64,000 bases of DNA from Toxonevra muliebris (GCA_963691655.1 OY829326.1:93489235-93553234); one strand, 5' to 3'. Shown: positions 22,181 through 35,423, counted from the first letter of the stretch. Program-made: numbers and translations. The notes: generated by a model not told the origin, from the letters alone.

Positions 22181-23699
22181 CTCCAAAAACAGTAAAATAG
22201 TTTTCTCCACGGTGTTTTTTATCTGTCATTTATGGAAAAAGGGGATTTAGAATCCCATTTTCAATAGGAAGGGTAAGAGTTGAAGGAAAAGTGTATATTG
22301 TTTATCACTTTGTGATTAACAATATACACTGAAATAAACAAATTTCTTAATTGCCCCCGAAGATCCCATTTTTCCGACTTCAGGTCATTGTGGGAGAACT
22401 AGATGTGATGGAGAAAAACTGTGTACGCAGTCGTGATCAGCAACCCCAAATTACTACAAAACCGTTGGCAAATCTCTCGGAAATTTGGTTGAAAATTTGT
22501 GGGCCTATGTAATTTTGGTACTACTTACATTTTTCATTCGATAACTCCAAGTATGCATAAACGTAATTAGTGCTACCCTTTAAAAAAAAAATTGCCTATA
22601 TATCAAAATTCTCTTGCAAATTTTAGTTCAATTAAATTAAAAAAAAAATAAACAAAATGAGAAAAAAATACACGTGTACACAACCGTAAAAAAAGTAAGC
22701 AAATTTGCTTACAAATAAACAAAACGGCACCCTGGTTTCTAGCCAAGAGGGGCTACTGTGTGGAACTCAGACACCCTACGTAGGAGTCCAACACACTAAC
22801 CCACTTTACATACATATATAAATAAGTAAAATAAATAAAAAAAATTTATGTTAACAAGACTTTAAAAAAATGATATTCCCCCAAGGGATATTCCTACCTA
22901 CGCTACTGCCGCAGTTTGACACATTTTAAGTCTTTTAATTTAACATATTTTTTATCGAGTGCGCATTAATGAATTAACATAAATGCAGAAATTATTGCAA
23001 AATGTTTATTTGATAACTTTAAAAATTAAATTTAAATATTTTCGCCAAACAAAACATAAGTAAAATATAGCGAGGCTATAGCTGTCACTTAATGTAATAA
23101 ACATTTTATATATGAGTGCTGCTGCTGTACAAACAGAATCGGCGGTATAGCAGATTTTATCGCTCATAAATACACCAGTACACGGAAGATGATAAACAAT
23201 TTCCGCTTGAAAAGTGAGTTCGAACTACAAAAGTGCGCACACGCACGCTGGCTTGGTGTTATAAAGCTATTTCCGGTTTAATAAAGCTATGGCACTTTAA
23301 ATTTAAATGCATACACCCATAAATATGTATGTATGTATTAATGTGTTCATATGTACCATATGCATACACGTACTTTATATGTATGTTAGTGAGTTGTTGC
23401 GTCAGTGGGTTGCTATTTTTATGTGCGTGTTTGTGTGGATTCAAAACGTAATTACAACTCATACGATAAAATTAACTGCATGAAGTGCGAGAAACAAGCA
23501 ACAACTATAACTTGTTATCATATTTAACCTCACATACATTAGTTAATCGGTCGAAAAGCAATTGGCATATGGCAGCGAGCAATGTGTGAAATAAGGATTC
23601 ATCTTACTAGAATTTTATACTACTTAGTTAATAGAATAGTTAATATTTGCACAGACATTCGAGGTTTTAGGTGATCGAAAATAAGCATTGGTTTTTTAG
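22181..23699. other. Stretch without a supported gene
   Basis: AT-rich, no gene. A diverged hAT-like end (TACCTACGCTACTG, 22895-22908) lies inside. ATGTATGTATTAATGTG-type simple sequence is present around 23320-23400. Confidence 0.4.
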
Positions 23700-23829
23700 C
23701 CCATTAAGGACGAGCGGGAACCAAAGTAGTTAGATCAAGAATGTAACTTAAGAAAAAAATAGTTTCTGAACCTGGCTCAGGAACGGCTCAGCGACAAGTT
23801 GCCATATGACACCACTAGGCATTACTGGG
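23700..23829 (-). mobile_element. 130-bp piggyBac-like MITE, copy 2
   Basis: Inverted copy of 10758-10887, also exactly 130 bp, beginning CCCATTAAGGACGAGCGGG and ending at CATTACTGGG. The right flank is TTAA (23830-23833); the left flank is TTAG (23696-23699), one change from TTAA. The central palindrome is slightly decayed (TTGCCATATGACACC). Confidence 0.8.
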
Positions 23830-23833
23830 TTAA

Positions 23834-24722
23834 GTATGTATATGCGTACGCTGAGTCCGAATAAGAATTCAGAATTCTCCTATCACATCAGGATTTCAAT
23901 TTCAAACGTTTTTGCTATTATTCTTATTTAATTTTTTGTGATTATTTTACTCAAGTTTTAGTAAAATTAGGAAACTAAATAAGCATTATGTTTTATCTGA
24001 ATTTCATTCGAATTTATTTTTTATTGCCTATCTAAAATACTCAAAATCATAAAAATCGGCCAACCAATAATAAAGTTTTATGCTAGTAAAAGGAATCATA
24101 TCCTTTAAAAACACTACTTTACAGAATGTAAAGAATTAAAAAAGTGTTTGATCTATGGCATTTGACAGTCATTTCATCATCATCGATGATGAAATCCTGC
24201 GATGAATTTGAAAATGGACTCAAAAAAAATTTAAAATAGAACAGTTTTCGAAATATTTATTCTGAAAAAATTGTTTTTTTTTTACATGCCAATATCTTCG
24301 GTATTGTTAACTTATTTATTAATTGAACTTTATATCAAATGAAAGATAATCGAATTTCCTATAGACGCTTCATACATAACTTTCTAATAAAATTATGGGT
24401 TTAGGCACTATTTATGAGTTTATCGACGATTTTGATTCATTTTTTGCCAAATTTTAGAAATATTTTTCATTTTATTGTGAATTACAACAAGAAAAAGAAC
24501 TTCAGCCCCGATTTTTTAATGGATGTTAAAGCTTAATCTACATATTTCAAAGAAAATAAGCGTTATATTTACGTTCTCTAAACCGAAAGCATTTTTGAGA
24601 AAAAGGTAGGGACGTGGTGCTAACTCTTGAATTGTAGTGAAAACATTACTATTGTAGTGAAATGACAGCACTGTATAACATTTTTTCTGTTGGCGAGAAC
24701 TGCTTCTGAACAAAGTTGATTT
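23834..24722. other. Stretch without a supported gene
   Basis: AT-rich sequence, possibly interior to an old piggyBac-like element whose N-terminal coding fragment follows. No other coding pattern could be supported. Confidence 0.35.
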
Positions 24723-24891
24723 CTATGTAGATTTTGATGGTTGGATTGTCTTCTCTCCAGAATCTTCATCAGTGACATCATCGTTGCAATAATTTGGTGG
24801 TAAAACTGCCACATCTAATCCATTATCAAGAATATCATTGTCATCTGCCGCTTCGATGAGATCTAATAACTCATTTAGTGAAATCTTCCTT
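24723..24891 (-). pseudogene. piggyBac transposase-like N-terminal exon fragment
   Basis: The minus strand reads RKISLNELLDLIEAADDND..LPPNYCNDDVTDEDSGE up to a TAG at 24723. This is the pattern of piggyBac-derived transposase N-termini: an opening RRxxSxxExxxxI helix, then an acidic segment with PP and a DEDS-like end. A good acceptor (TTTTTTGCAG) lies directly upstream at 24892 on, and a donor-like ACG-GTATGT about 180 bases further upstream could end a first exon. The DDD catalytic core is not found. Confidence 0.45.
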
Positions 24892-25286
24892 CTGCAAAAA
24901 ATATTTTAAGAAATAGAGAGATTAGCCCACAACCCTTCTACAGATTCCTGCAGACAGATAAATCACATCAAATTGCCAGTGACCAAATAAATTGTTATAT
25001 CGAGCATTTTTTTAAAGTAAAACCACAGCCTCATATCAAGAATTTATTATAGAAAAAAATAAGACATACCGTTTCTGGGTTTAACACATTCTTTTAGAAT
25101 TCTGATATTTAACATGAACAAACAACATTAAACAACTTAGTATATAGTTATGAATTGCAAAAAATACGATAAAAAATTAAATTGCTTAAAATATTTTTTA
25201 TTTTCCAAATAGTAACTAAATATTAAGCCATTTTCAAATTTTGTCTGTTAATAGAAATATTTTAGGGGGATTTATTCCCTTTATTG

Positions 25287-25307
25287 CCCCCTCTACCTAC
25301 GCCACTG
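25287..25307 (-). repeat. hAT-like terminal sequence (right end)
   Basis: CCCCCTCTACCTACGCCACTG is the inverse of the end at 19603-19621. It marks the border of an old hAT-like insertion or of nested insertions between 19.6 and 25.3 kb. Confidence 0.5.
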
Positions 25308-27153
25308 TTCCAATATATACTGAATCAGGACTTACTGTATAACTTTTTCTTGGCTATTAAGAATGGCTATACCAAGACAGATAGGCAGACGAACATAGAT
25401 CAATCAACTATATGTCCATCCTACGACGCCTAATTATGAGCGCTATAAACAACCTTTACTCGATCAAAGCCAAATGTCTAGCACACAGAGTGTGTAGGGT
25501 ATAAAAATTAGTGCTGTAAAGTGTAATATTAGAAAGAGTTTTTAGGCTAGTACCAAACCATTTTTTCGAGCAAAGCTGGTTTGATTTTGGTTTGGTTCAA
25601 GTGAAACAAAACAAAAATGGTTTGGATGGTTTGGTTCAAAACCGGTTTGCATCCCTGGTTTTGATGCTGAATGAATTCGAAAACAGAATTTTTGTTTCGC
25701 CTACATAAATTTAAAACTGAAAATGTGGAGAAAGTTGTTTTGGGAGTATTTTCATTTTTCAATATTTTCTGTTGCACTGTGTCATTTACATCTTATAAAA
25801 TACGTTCCAATATCTCAGGGTTTTGAAAAGCTATTATTTCGCATAGGAAAGACTTGTAATTTTGTAATCTGGCAACAAGTAAGTACGCAGAAATTTGCTT
25901 AGATGAAATTTGACTGAATAAATAGAAAAAATTTTTTACGGGACTCTTAGGTAATCTGGAAATTCATGTATGGTAAGAAACTAACATATATCAAAAACTG
26001 GAAAAAAAAAGAAATCAACGATTTTGGTAAAGATTTTACAGAATTCTTTACGGATGTAGGTATTATTTTGAACTTGAATAGAAATTAATTTCCAAAACGA
26101 AACTTTTACACCTAGATTTATTTATTTAGAAGTGGAGCCAAGAGCAGAGGTGAGTAATAAAATTATTAAACCACTACAAGAAAAAGTGTTGACCAATTTA
26201 TATAAAACTTTACTTATGACTATTTTACCTCATAATCTTTAAGATGCTGTAATTACTTGGCGCAAACTTAATAGTTGGTTCTTGGTAGCGTGACCAGATT
26301 TTTAGTAGCTAATGCGGACACCCCGTAAATATTTGTTTGGAATCGAAGATGCTAAAATCAGCAATTTCTCAGTTTTAGAATGCAATTCATTTTCATTCAT
26401 TATACCATCACCTTTAGTATTCACCATGGAGAACACAACACCGTACAAAGTTTACATCCATATATAGGCAAGTCAGAATATTCATGGATTTTAATCCATT
26501 AGAATAACTCATTAGCTTTGAGCAAGCAAGCGTTTTAAATTTTTTTTTTATAATTTAATATTGTATTTTCATCATGAGTTTGAATGTCCCAAAGAAATTT
26601 TCATTATAAATTAATTAGAAATTTAAATCAAAATTTAATTAATAGTATTTTCGCAGCTGCCAACACATGTGGCAACAACAAAACAATTTAAGCCAAAACA
26701 TATTTTTGTCTCTCTATTCAGGCGAATATGTTAATATGAATACACAAATATGATAATTAAATGAAGTTTTGTTGTTGACTTCCTGGTATGTTAAAACATG
26801 ATTTGTTTCTTCAATTCGCAATGACCGCAAATTCAAATTGTAAGAGAGTAATCATAATAACCAATCTAAATGCAAATTAATCTCCGAAATGCACTCATCT
26901 GATGATGATTACACTGAGGTTGGCCATAGCATGCATATGATAATTTGCCATTGCGCCTATATTTCTCGGCAGTGTAGATAGATTTTAATATGCACACAAA
27001 TCCTTTCATATACGTAGGCAATACTCTTCTAAAATTTAACTTACCTCATAGACCCTTTGAAACAATTTTAGGTATACAATATTTTAATGCAACATTTTGA
27101 AGCAACAGTTAAATCACTTGCATGCTATTAATTTTAGTGACACAGTGTTGTCT
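25308..27153. other. Stretch without a supported gene
   Basis: AT-rich sequence without coding pattern. A local repeat of TTTGGTTTG/ATGGTTTGGAT type occurs at about 25585-25650. The left target duplication of the next element begins at 27154. Confidence 0.35.
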
Positions 27154-27161
27154 ATTGTAAT

Positions 27162-28447
27162 CAGTGCTGTCGTTTTGAAAATTTTAACGGGAGGAATTTT
27201 TCCATTTAAGAGGAGGATTTTGCTTTATAGGGGAGGAATTTTTCAAAATGTATTACAAGTTTTCAAATAAGTATTACTTAGATAATTGCAAACAGTTGCA
27301 CTAATGTATAGGAATTAGAAAAAAATACAGTTTTTTATTCACAGCTTTTTTCTTACAACTTCAGTCATATTTAACACTCGTATCTTTTTTCGGACCAAAA
27401 ACTGTATATTTCTTACAAAAATTTTTAAAAAACTGTAAATCGATTCCAAAAAAAAGTATATTTCGCGGTATCAATTTTTTCAATGAAAATTAGCAAGGAA
27501 AGCAATTTATCCATCATCTAAATCGTCTTCGTTCTCCATTTTCATATCTCCTTCTGTAGTTGTATTGAATTTGTGCTTTGAATTAATTTGACGAAGCGAT
27601 TCCGGCTTTGCTATGAGATATTTATAGAAATCAACGCATGAATATTTCAAGTTACATTTGTCGACAAGAATCGCCTTCAATGTTTCCACTTCTTTCAAAT
27701 AATAAATAAATAATAATAAAAAAGCAATAATGATTAAAAAACTACAACAAACTTGTCTTCTTTCTCCTCAAGGCCGGGTAAAAAAAGTAGAATGTTATTT
27801 GTGGTACTTTGAACCAGCTTAATCGAAGGTACCTAGTTGGAGGCATCATTTTTGTAGCTTTTCTTACCAACCATTACTGCATTAACAGTTGCAGTCAGCA
27901 AGCAATTTCGTATTTTTGTCTTTTATTAGATTCAATTGAGAAAAAATTCTATTTACCGCTGCACTGCTATCTGGAAAGCTTAAAATTGTCCCAATAAATT
28001 TTCCCAGTTTTGATAGCATTTTTTCTTTTAAAGCATTCTTTAAATGAAAAATTTCACACCAAAATTCTTCCAGTTCCAAATCTAATATATATATAAATTC
28101 ATTACTAATTTATTGATATTTACTAAATATACAAACTTAGTTTTACGCGGTTTTTCTTCTATTGATTTCAATTGTCAAAAATTCCAAATGGAGCACGAAG
28201 TTTTGAATTTTGACAGTAATCCAGCAATAAATAATGTAGTTATAATAACAAATATTTCACAGACAGAACTAAAATAACCCAACAGAACATATTTAGTTTG
28301 ATCTACGTTTACAACCAAAAATTCAACAATACTACAAAAAAATTCAAGAATGTGAAATAGGAGGATTTTTTCCGATTGGGGAGGACAGGAGGATTGAGAT
28401 TTGAGCGGAGTACGAATACTCCGATCGGAGTACCTTCGGCAGCACTG
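27162..28447 (-). mobile_element. hAT-like element with exact 8-bp target duplication
   Basis: The ends CAGTGCTGTCG and CGGCAGCACTG are inverted copies with one mismatch. ATTGTAAT stands directly outside both ends (27154-27161 and 28448-28455). An 8-bp duplication and CAGTG-type termini define hAT elements. At 1286 bp it is deleted relative to an autonomous hAT and keeps only transposase end fragments on the minus strand. GAGGATTTT-rich direct repeats lie inside both ends, as is common in hAT subterminal regions. Confidence 0.9.
27882..28079 (-). pseudogene. hAT transposase dimerisation-domain remnant
   Basis: The minus strand reads FWCEIFHLKNALKEKMLSKL and then LSFPDSSAAVNRIFSQLNLI, matching the C-terminal dimerisation region of hAT transposases (xPxSSxxVxRxFSxxxxIK). 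It ends at a stop, and a further protein-like patch (VDKCNLKYSCVDFYKYL) lies at 27507-27698. The catalytic RNase H-like part is missing. Confidence 0.7.
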
Positions 28448-28455
28448 ATTGTAAT

Positions 28456-30430
28456 TAAGCATAAATGCATTTTTAATAGAGTGAAAGCTTTCCATAGTGA
28501 TAGCTTTGAAGAAACTATGATGGTTCCTGAAATTATTTATGGCTTAAAAAAAAAAAAATTAATGATCGCATTCTGGTACATGGAGCGGCCAAAAATACAA
28601 CTTGGTAGCAGTGCCCCAGAATACTCTCCTACATTTTCTGGCATGTTGCAAAAATGAATTGAAAAAAAAATTAAATGAAAAAACTAATTCTGCCATTTTT
28701 CTTTGATGACTGTCCTTCTTCCTTTTATAGGAACGTACAGAGGCAGCTGCCGGACGGAGTGGAGACATCATCAAGATTTGTTTAATAGCCACCTGCCTTT
28801 GCTTTTTGTTTTAAAATTTTTAATTTTATATTAGGAGAAGCGTACAAATTGTTTGCTACTTTTCTATTTCAGTGCTCAGCTTTCTGACAGTAAGCCGCTC
28901 AATACCAGAATTCAATTGCTCAAGGAGCAGATATAAAAATATTGAACGGCCAATGTTTAAAATTTTAAAAAATTTTCGAAAATAAAAGTGAGAAAGCAAA
29001 TTTTCATAAATTTATATACACACAAATTAAGTACTAACAATTTTTGCATTAGCCCTATTCACGATTTAGAGTAAAGTGCTGCATAACGGGGTAACAGGTC
29101 AAAAGTGGAAAACAAAATTACTTTTTAATAACAATATAAACGGCATTTGTCTTTACCCTCTGGTTCGACGCTTGAAATATTTGTTACACTTTTATCGTAT
29201 AAACACAACTAAAGCAGCCGACTTCATCTTCAACAACAAACACATAAAATCTTATGAACTTGTATGGGGAAAAAAGTTTCTGAGATTTGATGCCGCCTCA
29301 ATGACGCAGCCAAGTGCTACCAAGTTTCAGTACGAAAATATGTGTTTTTTTCGAGTTCATTTTTTGGAAGTTGACAATAAATATTCTTGACGCTAAGGTT
29401 GACGCTCTTGCTGTGTTTATTCTCTCAGAAGAAGTCGGATGTTTTGGTTGTGTTTATAGCATTTCCTTCCATATTTTATTGATTTCTACATCAAAAAATA
29501 AAAGACAAAAGTTTTACTGCAAGCACATTAAATTGGCAACATTGATCGCAGAGAAAAAACAGGTGATTTACTCCAGAGTGTACTATCTCAGTTTCTTTCG
29601 TGTTTTCATATTTATAAGACTAAAGTTGTCGTGATTTCACACTGACGCTAGCGATCGTTCATATCAAAAACACTCAGTCGATGTTGAATGCACTGAGAGA
29701 ATATTTAATATTGTTCGAGGTATGCTGGTTTGCATGCCCTTTTGTTTAAAGATTTTTAAAATGATTTGTAGGAACGTAAAAATAATTCGGAACAACCGGA
29801 CTATAAAGGGATTATGGTTCAACAATTCATCGGAAAACGATGGAGGGTTGATGGAACTGGCCAGAAGTAGAAAACGATTAAGTGCAGCCTTTCGATGAAG
29901 CTTTGCCATCTATAAAATTTGTGTACAGATTTCTACACAACTTGCGACTGTGCAAGGGAACGTTTGTGCACTTGATGACCATTACAGATGAACTGCTGCA
30001 GCAATGTACATGAGCATGAGCAATTCCAAACATATTGAAATTGGCTACAGTTCTGCGATTGAGGAAATATCCTTTGCAATCAACGGATTTGCTAACTGCA
30101 ATTTGTTGCTCATCGCTTTAGACCAGCATAAAATTTACGAAAACCGTTTAAAATTAATTTTTAGTCCCCAAAATCTAAAAAAAAAATTGCAAAATACTTA
30201 CATTTTTAACGATTATTACTCAGCATGCACGTATCGAAAGCAAAATTGTGTTCGACAAAGAGTTCGATGCGCAACAAAAATTTCGACAGGGTTGCACTAC
30301 TCATAATAAGAATTTTACATTCGATATTCGATCTTCCATAACTAGCGAACATCAAACGTCGAAAGCAGCTTATAAAAAGGGCCATAGTAAAAAATCAAAA
30401 ATTTTTCTTCTCATCACCAACTTTTGGTGG
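28456..30430. other. Stretch without a supported gene
   Basis: Several open frames of 80-110 codons occur (29076-29634 and 30004-30306 on the plus strand), but none shows a domain, an intact start context or a splice partner. The composition suggests decayed transposon sequence. I cannot name its class. Confidence 0.35.
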
Positions 30431-30439
30431 ATAATAACA

Positions 30440-30560
30440 AACCTCAAGAGCAAAAATTTGCCTAAGAAAATCTTTTCACTTCGCCGGTTCGACATAAAAC
30501 TTTAGGTTCCTTCCATTCGTGTACAAATATGACTCACACAACATGAATTGATGCGAAAAG
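30440..30560 (+). repeat. SINE 3' domain
   Basis: TTGCCTAAGAAAATCTTTTC, GGTTCGACATAAAACTTTAG and GTTCCTTCCATTC correspond to the 3' part of the SINE at 7694-7900 (TTGCCTAAGATAAGCTTTTC..CTATAGGCTACTTCCAT). The tRNA-like head is not recognisable in this copy. Confidence 0.6.
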
Positions 30561-31601
30561 CTTCGTCTAGTCACTTCATAGGCTGTTATGCTACAAAAAA
30601 AGAAGAAGACTTAACCCCGTTCTGCTCTGAACATATGTATTTTGTTTCAATTTTGCTCTAACCGATGTTCGTGCCGCTTTTGCTCTTAAGGAAAATTATA
30701 CCATTTTATTCTTGTACTGATTTTAGTACAGGCTTTTACATGCTTTTCCGTTTTGTTTAATTTTTCATTGAGAAAATCTGAATTATAAAAATCAGCTTTG
30801 CAAAATTTCAAATGATAGCGACAAAACTATGACAAATCGTTTGAACGAATTCTATGATGTTTTAATTTGAAAAACAGACGCTTTCGAGCTCGAACAGAAG
30901 AAGAATGAATAAATTCTTCGAATTATAGAGATTTCGCAATATCGAGGTTCGAATTATAAAGGTTCTGCTGTATGAATGTAAGACTAATCACTTTTGAATG
31001 TCATAATGTAAAATTTTATGCAAAAACTAAACCAAAATTTGTTTCGAATGTTCGAGCATAGATTTAATTTAATGGCATGTCCTTAATTTGCGTAAACTAT
31101 TTTGTTCCTCGTTTAAATCGATAAAATAGCTTGAAGTATGTTGGTTGGTATATGGTAATGCGTAAATTATATGACAAAAGGCATCTTTTGGCAATTATTG
31201 TTTTTGTGGTTTGTAATATGATTGTGCCTTTCATAATTTTTTGTTTTGGTTTTTGTTTGTGTTTTGTGTATGTTATTGTTATTTGTTCATCAGCATCATT
31301 GATAAGTGATTATGAAAATGTTTTCATATGTGTGACGTTATGATAATTCTAATTAATGATGACATGTCAATTGTTCAATCAATATCTTTTTTTTTCTATT
31401 TATGTTTGTATTTTTGGTACGGGTATTATATCCTTTGACAGTTTGCGGCTGTTTTAATTATCATTATGTGAGGGTAAAAATGTAGGAGTTATAGTGTTCA
31501 AAAAACCATTATAAAAAACATATTTGTATAGGACTACGTGGCAATAATATTTAAGGTCACCAAGGGAAACCCTTCAGGTGACTTGCAAATATAAGCATAT
31601 A
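30561..31601. other. Stretch without a supported gene
   Basis: AT-rich sequence with no recognisable coding or repeat structure. Confidence 0.35.
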
Positions 31602-31603
31602 TA

Positions 31604-32319
31604 GGGAAATGTGGGTAATTTCGAACCATGGGGAATGTCGGACCATTAGTTTTATCTGCATTATGTGACATTCGATTTATACGAAACTTTTGCCATCGTA
31701 TTATTTCAGCTTCATCTCATTTTTTCATCAACAGTGATTTTTAAGATTCCAAAAGTGTTTTTGTGTTTTAAAAACTACATTGCTTTTTCAACATTTTTGT
31801 GTAAAACCAAGCAGGTAAATATTTTTCAAATCATTGTGTGTGAATATTACTTACAGTCAAAAAATTTTCGATGATCTCCAAGAATATTTAGCGGCCATAA
31901 AGGATATTAAAATCGACAATGACTTGCGATGTGTACACATGACTGGTGGCTATTTCACATGCAAAAACTGCGGCTCCGAAAAAATAACATCGATTTTTTC
32001 TCTATATTTTTCATTCAAATCTTATGTTTTTTCATAATGAAGTCATAAATAAACGTTTTACATCAATATTTGTTCGAATTTTCTCAATTTGCAAAGTGCT
32101 TTCACATTCCCCACGATTTTTAAAATGACAAAATCTAATATTTTGATATAATTCTTAAAACTTTTCAACAAACTCGAATTTTTAAATTCTGAAACTCCCA
32201 AAACGTGGCATTTTGTTTCTAGTTTAACCTCCATTGCTCAAATTTTGAAAAAATACGATTTTAGGGTGAGTAGTTATCAGTCAAAATCAAAGTGTGGTTC
32301 GACATTCCCCACATTCCCC
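31604..32319. mobile_element. TA-flanked element with imperfect inverted ends
   Basis: Left end GGGAAATGTGGGTAATTTCG and right end, inverted, GGGGAATGTGGGGAATGTCG match for about 25 bp with a few differences and continue to CGAACCA on both sides. TA lies outside both ends (31602-31603 and 32320-32321), which suggests a 716-bp non-autonomous Tc1/mariner-type element. A short interior frame (31834-32037) has a single CKNC motif and no recognisable domain. Confidence 0.65.
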
Positions 32320-32321
32320 TA

Positions 32322-34300
32322 TGAAAAAAAATTAATACTCACATATATGAAACTGTGACTTTTTCTAATTAATATTTGTATGAACTTTTTTATCATAAGA
32401 GATTTCAGGTCCATATATAGATTCTTTTTTATGTCAATCAGAATATTGCAAACAATCCTAAATTAACACGAATGACATGTCGGAAGTTTTTCAACACAAT
32501 TATAGTTAAAACACTTTTTATTTGAATTATTGATTCTTGAATTTAGATGAAAATATCTTACGGAATTGCCAGAATGCGCCATTTTGCAAATTAAAACTGC
32601 AATACTATTTATGAAAAATGGCCTCAAAGTTAGATAGAACTGAATTGGAAATTGATGCGACTGGTTGGAATGGTATTTTAAATTTAATTTAATTGACTTA
32701 ACACCAATTAGATATAAATACGTTTTTATATATTTTCTCCTACACGTTTCTACTCATAAAATAAACAATGAATAAAAAATCATTTATAAATTGTATCCTT
32801 TAATGTGAGGGCATATTTTAATAACATGAGAAGCAACATATTTTTAAAAAATAATTCCATTATTCATCCATTCTACTAAGCTTTGTGATGTAATGTTAAT
32901 GTATAAAAATTTATTTTTATTTTATAATTTTTTTTTACTATTTATAGGCAAGCGTACGAAGTACGAACCCATCGAGAAAAATTAAAACAGATTGGTTGAT
33001 TTCAATGTGTTGTGGCAAACTATTTAAACAACTATGTACATCTGCATTCGGAGAAATGGCATTGCCGACTATAAGGTGATTTTCTGGCTGAAGCCGAAGC
33101 CAAACTTCGGCCATTTCTCAAAATATAAATTTGCAAACATAAACCAGAATTAAGTAATAATATTGGGAATTCAATTTGTGGCAGAATTTGAAAATAAATT
33201 ATTGATTTTCGTAATTTTTTTTATTTTGAAAAAATTAAAATTGAAAAAAAAAAACTATGACATTATCGAAATGATCCTGGTTCGGGCTAGAACTATAGAT
33301 GCACTAAAGATATCATGAACATTAGAGCGCAAGTCTTGGACATATCGTAGCAGCCATTTGGAAAAATGACTGCTGTGAGACAGCGCCTGCCAAGTTCTAC
33401 ATCTGTAGCTTTCGATCGATTGCGAAATTCAAAAACTCCCCCTTAAAAAAGGAAAAGAAGTGGAGAGCCAATAATGGCAAATGTCGAAATGGAACAATCT
33501 AACGGAGGATGTAGAACACAAATATCAATGTACATATCTTATATAATCACTTTAAATTTATTTGTTAGTATGTATGTATAAATAATTCTAAATAAGAAGA
33601 GGTTTTCACTGCCAATCTGTAGTAAAATTTATTATAAAATATAGTACTTATAATAACATAATTCGAAAAATTAGTGAAAAATAATGTTTTGCGATCTCTA
33701 CACTAAGAAGACAATTAGTTTTTATCCAGATAATTTGAAGTTAGATTTTTTATGGGCGTACTTAATTTGTACAAAGTTCGGACACTATTGCTAAATTTGT
33801 TGTTAGCTAAGCATACAATTTTTTTAATCTGCGGGGGATTCGTTCGCACTTGTGAGCTGTAGAAAGTTACAAATGTTTGAGTCTTTTTGCTAGAATCCTG
33901 AAGTAGAGTTTCAGATCTGCAAAAACAGAAATACAAAGTTATTAGCGCAACAAATAAGCTAATAAAGAAAGCCAAGAAAGCTTTAAACATGTTTTTACTT
34001 ACATTCGAGCGAGGAGAAGAAGTTAAAAAAGCTAGAAGCCAAAGTGAATTTTGAACACGATAGTATCTATTGAACCAATGAAAACATCCAAACCTTATTC
34101 CATAATGCCATAATTGCTAGTCCTTTGGGCACACCAAATGAGCCGGTAAATAACATCACACAATGAACTGTGATAAAGAAAATGCATCACAGCCGAAATA
34201 CTAATCGCATCCATCATGCTACAGAGGATCCATAGTACCAAAAGAACTGCAAAAAATGAGAAAAACATCGACCATTCCTAAAAAACAATAACCATTTTCT
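32322..34300. other. Stretch without a supported gene
   Basis: AT-rich sequence. A minus-strand 91-codon frame (33715-33990) opens with a hydrophobic stretch but shows no conserved pattern. It lies next to LINE remnants, and I do not call it a gene. Confidence 0.35.
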
Positions 34301-34309
34301 ACTAGATTA

Positions 34310-35330
34310 AATGAGAGAAACGATGCTATGTTACGTAAAACTGAAAATCCATCAGAGCTTAAAACAATTTATGCGTAGATATCGAAAAAAAATGATAAAC
34401 CTACTTAAGAATTTGACCAACTATCTAGAATCCTGCAGCTGTTAGCAAAACAGAAAGAGCACTATAAATCGTTCGAGCTGACAACCACCAAAAATGTCAT
34501 TCTAAAAAGCCAACAAACTACATTGGTCAAAAGTTTACAGATTGTGAATATTTTCAACACGTCTTAAATAGCAAGATATGGTATTTTATAAAGTAACAGG
34601 AAAAGTACGTTTTGTTACGTTGCGTTACGACAGTCGAAATTTGCGTTTTGTAACATGTGAACGGCCCCTTAGAACTCATAAGAGAATAACTAAACTTCAC
34701 CGGAAGTGGGAATAAACCAGTCGATAAAACTATATTTAACAACAAAAGCCAAAAACTACGAAACGAAATAAAGAAAATGAAAAATGTATCAGTTAACAAG
34801 TATTAAAAGCATCTTTCTAATGAAAAAAGTACAGACAAAGCAAATAAACACGTTTCAGCCTAATGTCAGCACTAAAGATCTAAAATGGGATATAACTGAT
34901 CAATCAAGCTGTCTCATTACGCGTGAACGAAAAAAATACAAAATAACTTCCAAAAAGCACTATCGTTTGACCTAATCAACAAAAGTAAATTTCTAGCTTT
35001 TGGAGAGTATTGGAGGTGACCATGACTTTAAAATTGGGAAACCCGCCACCGGTGTTTCATCTTATAGACCATTATCTTTACTTCTTGTAATTTCAAAGGT
35101 GTTAGAAAATTTAATCCTTAAGCGACTCAAACTAATAATCAAACGCGATAATTCAAAACCAGTTCATCGATGAACACATATATATAATTAAAAAAACACT
35201 AGAGGAGAAAAATGTCTGTTCTGCTATTTTTTAAGCGTTGCGCAGGCATTCGACAAAAGGTTTGATCCTTAAGCTCAAGCAGAACTTCCCAAATCACTAT
35301 TCATAGCTACTTAAATTGTACCTGACACTA
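34310..35330 (+). pseudogene. Degenerate LINE reverse transcriptase, N-terminal part
   Basis: At about 35030-35140 the plus strand reads GKPATGVSSYRPLSLLLVISKVLENLILKRLK, a classic N-terminal block of Jockey-like reverse transcriptases. It is followed by scattered matches (CSAVFLDVAQAFDK-like sequence at 35210-35265, broken). The stretch from 34310 upstream contains lysine-rich frames that may be the linker. The catalytic YADD block is absent, so the copy is truncated. Confidence 0.65.
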
Positions 35331-35423
35331 AGGGCAAGGCCAAGGGAGAAAATATTTATAATTAATTTTTATGAAACTTATGTTTAAATACAAGAAATTA
35401 AATACGATGTTGCATTTAAGGCC

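Noticed and set aside
19603..25307. One 5.7-kb hAT element between matching ends
   Set aside because: The ends are inverted, but the adjoining 8-bp sequences differ and a third end lies at 22.9 kb, so nested or separate insertions are more likely.
26890..26920. Further hammerhead cores at CTGATGA near 26898, 44950 and 55760
   Set aside because: None is followed by GAAA and a GTC-type triplet at the required distance, and no stems can be formed.
33715..33990. Minus-strand 91-codon frame with a hydrophobic N-terminus
   Set aside because: Signal-peptide-like start only; the rest has no pattern and it lies beside LINE remnants.
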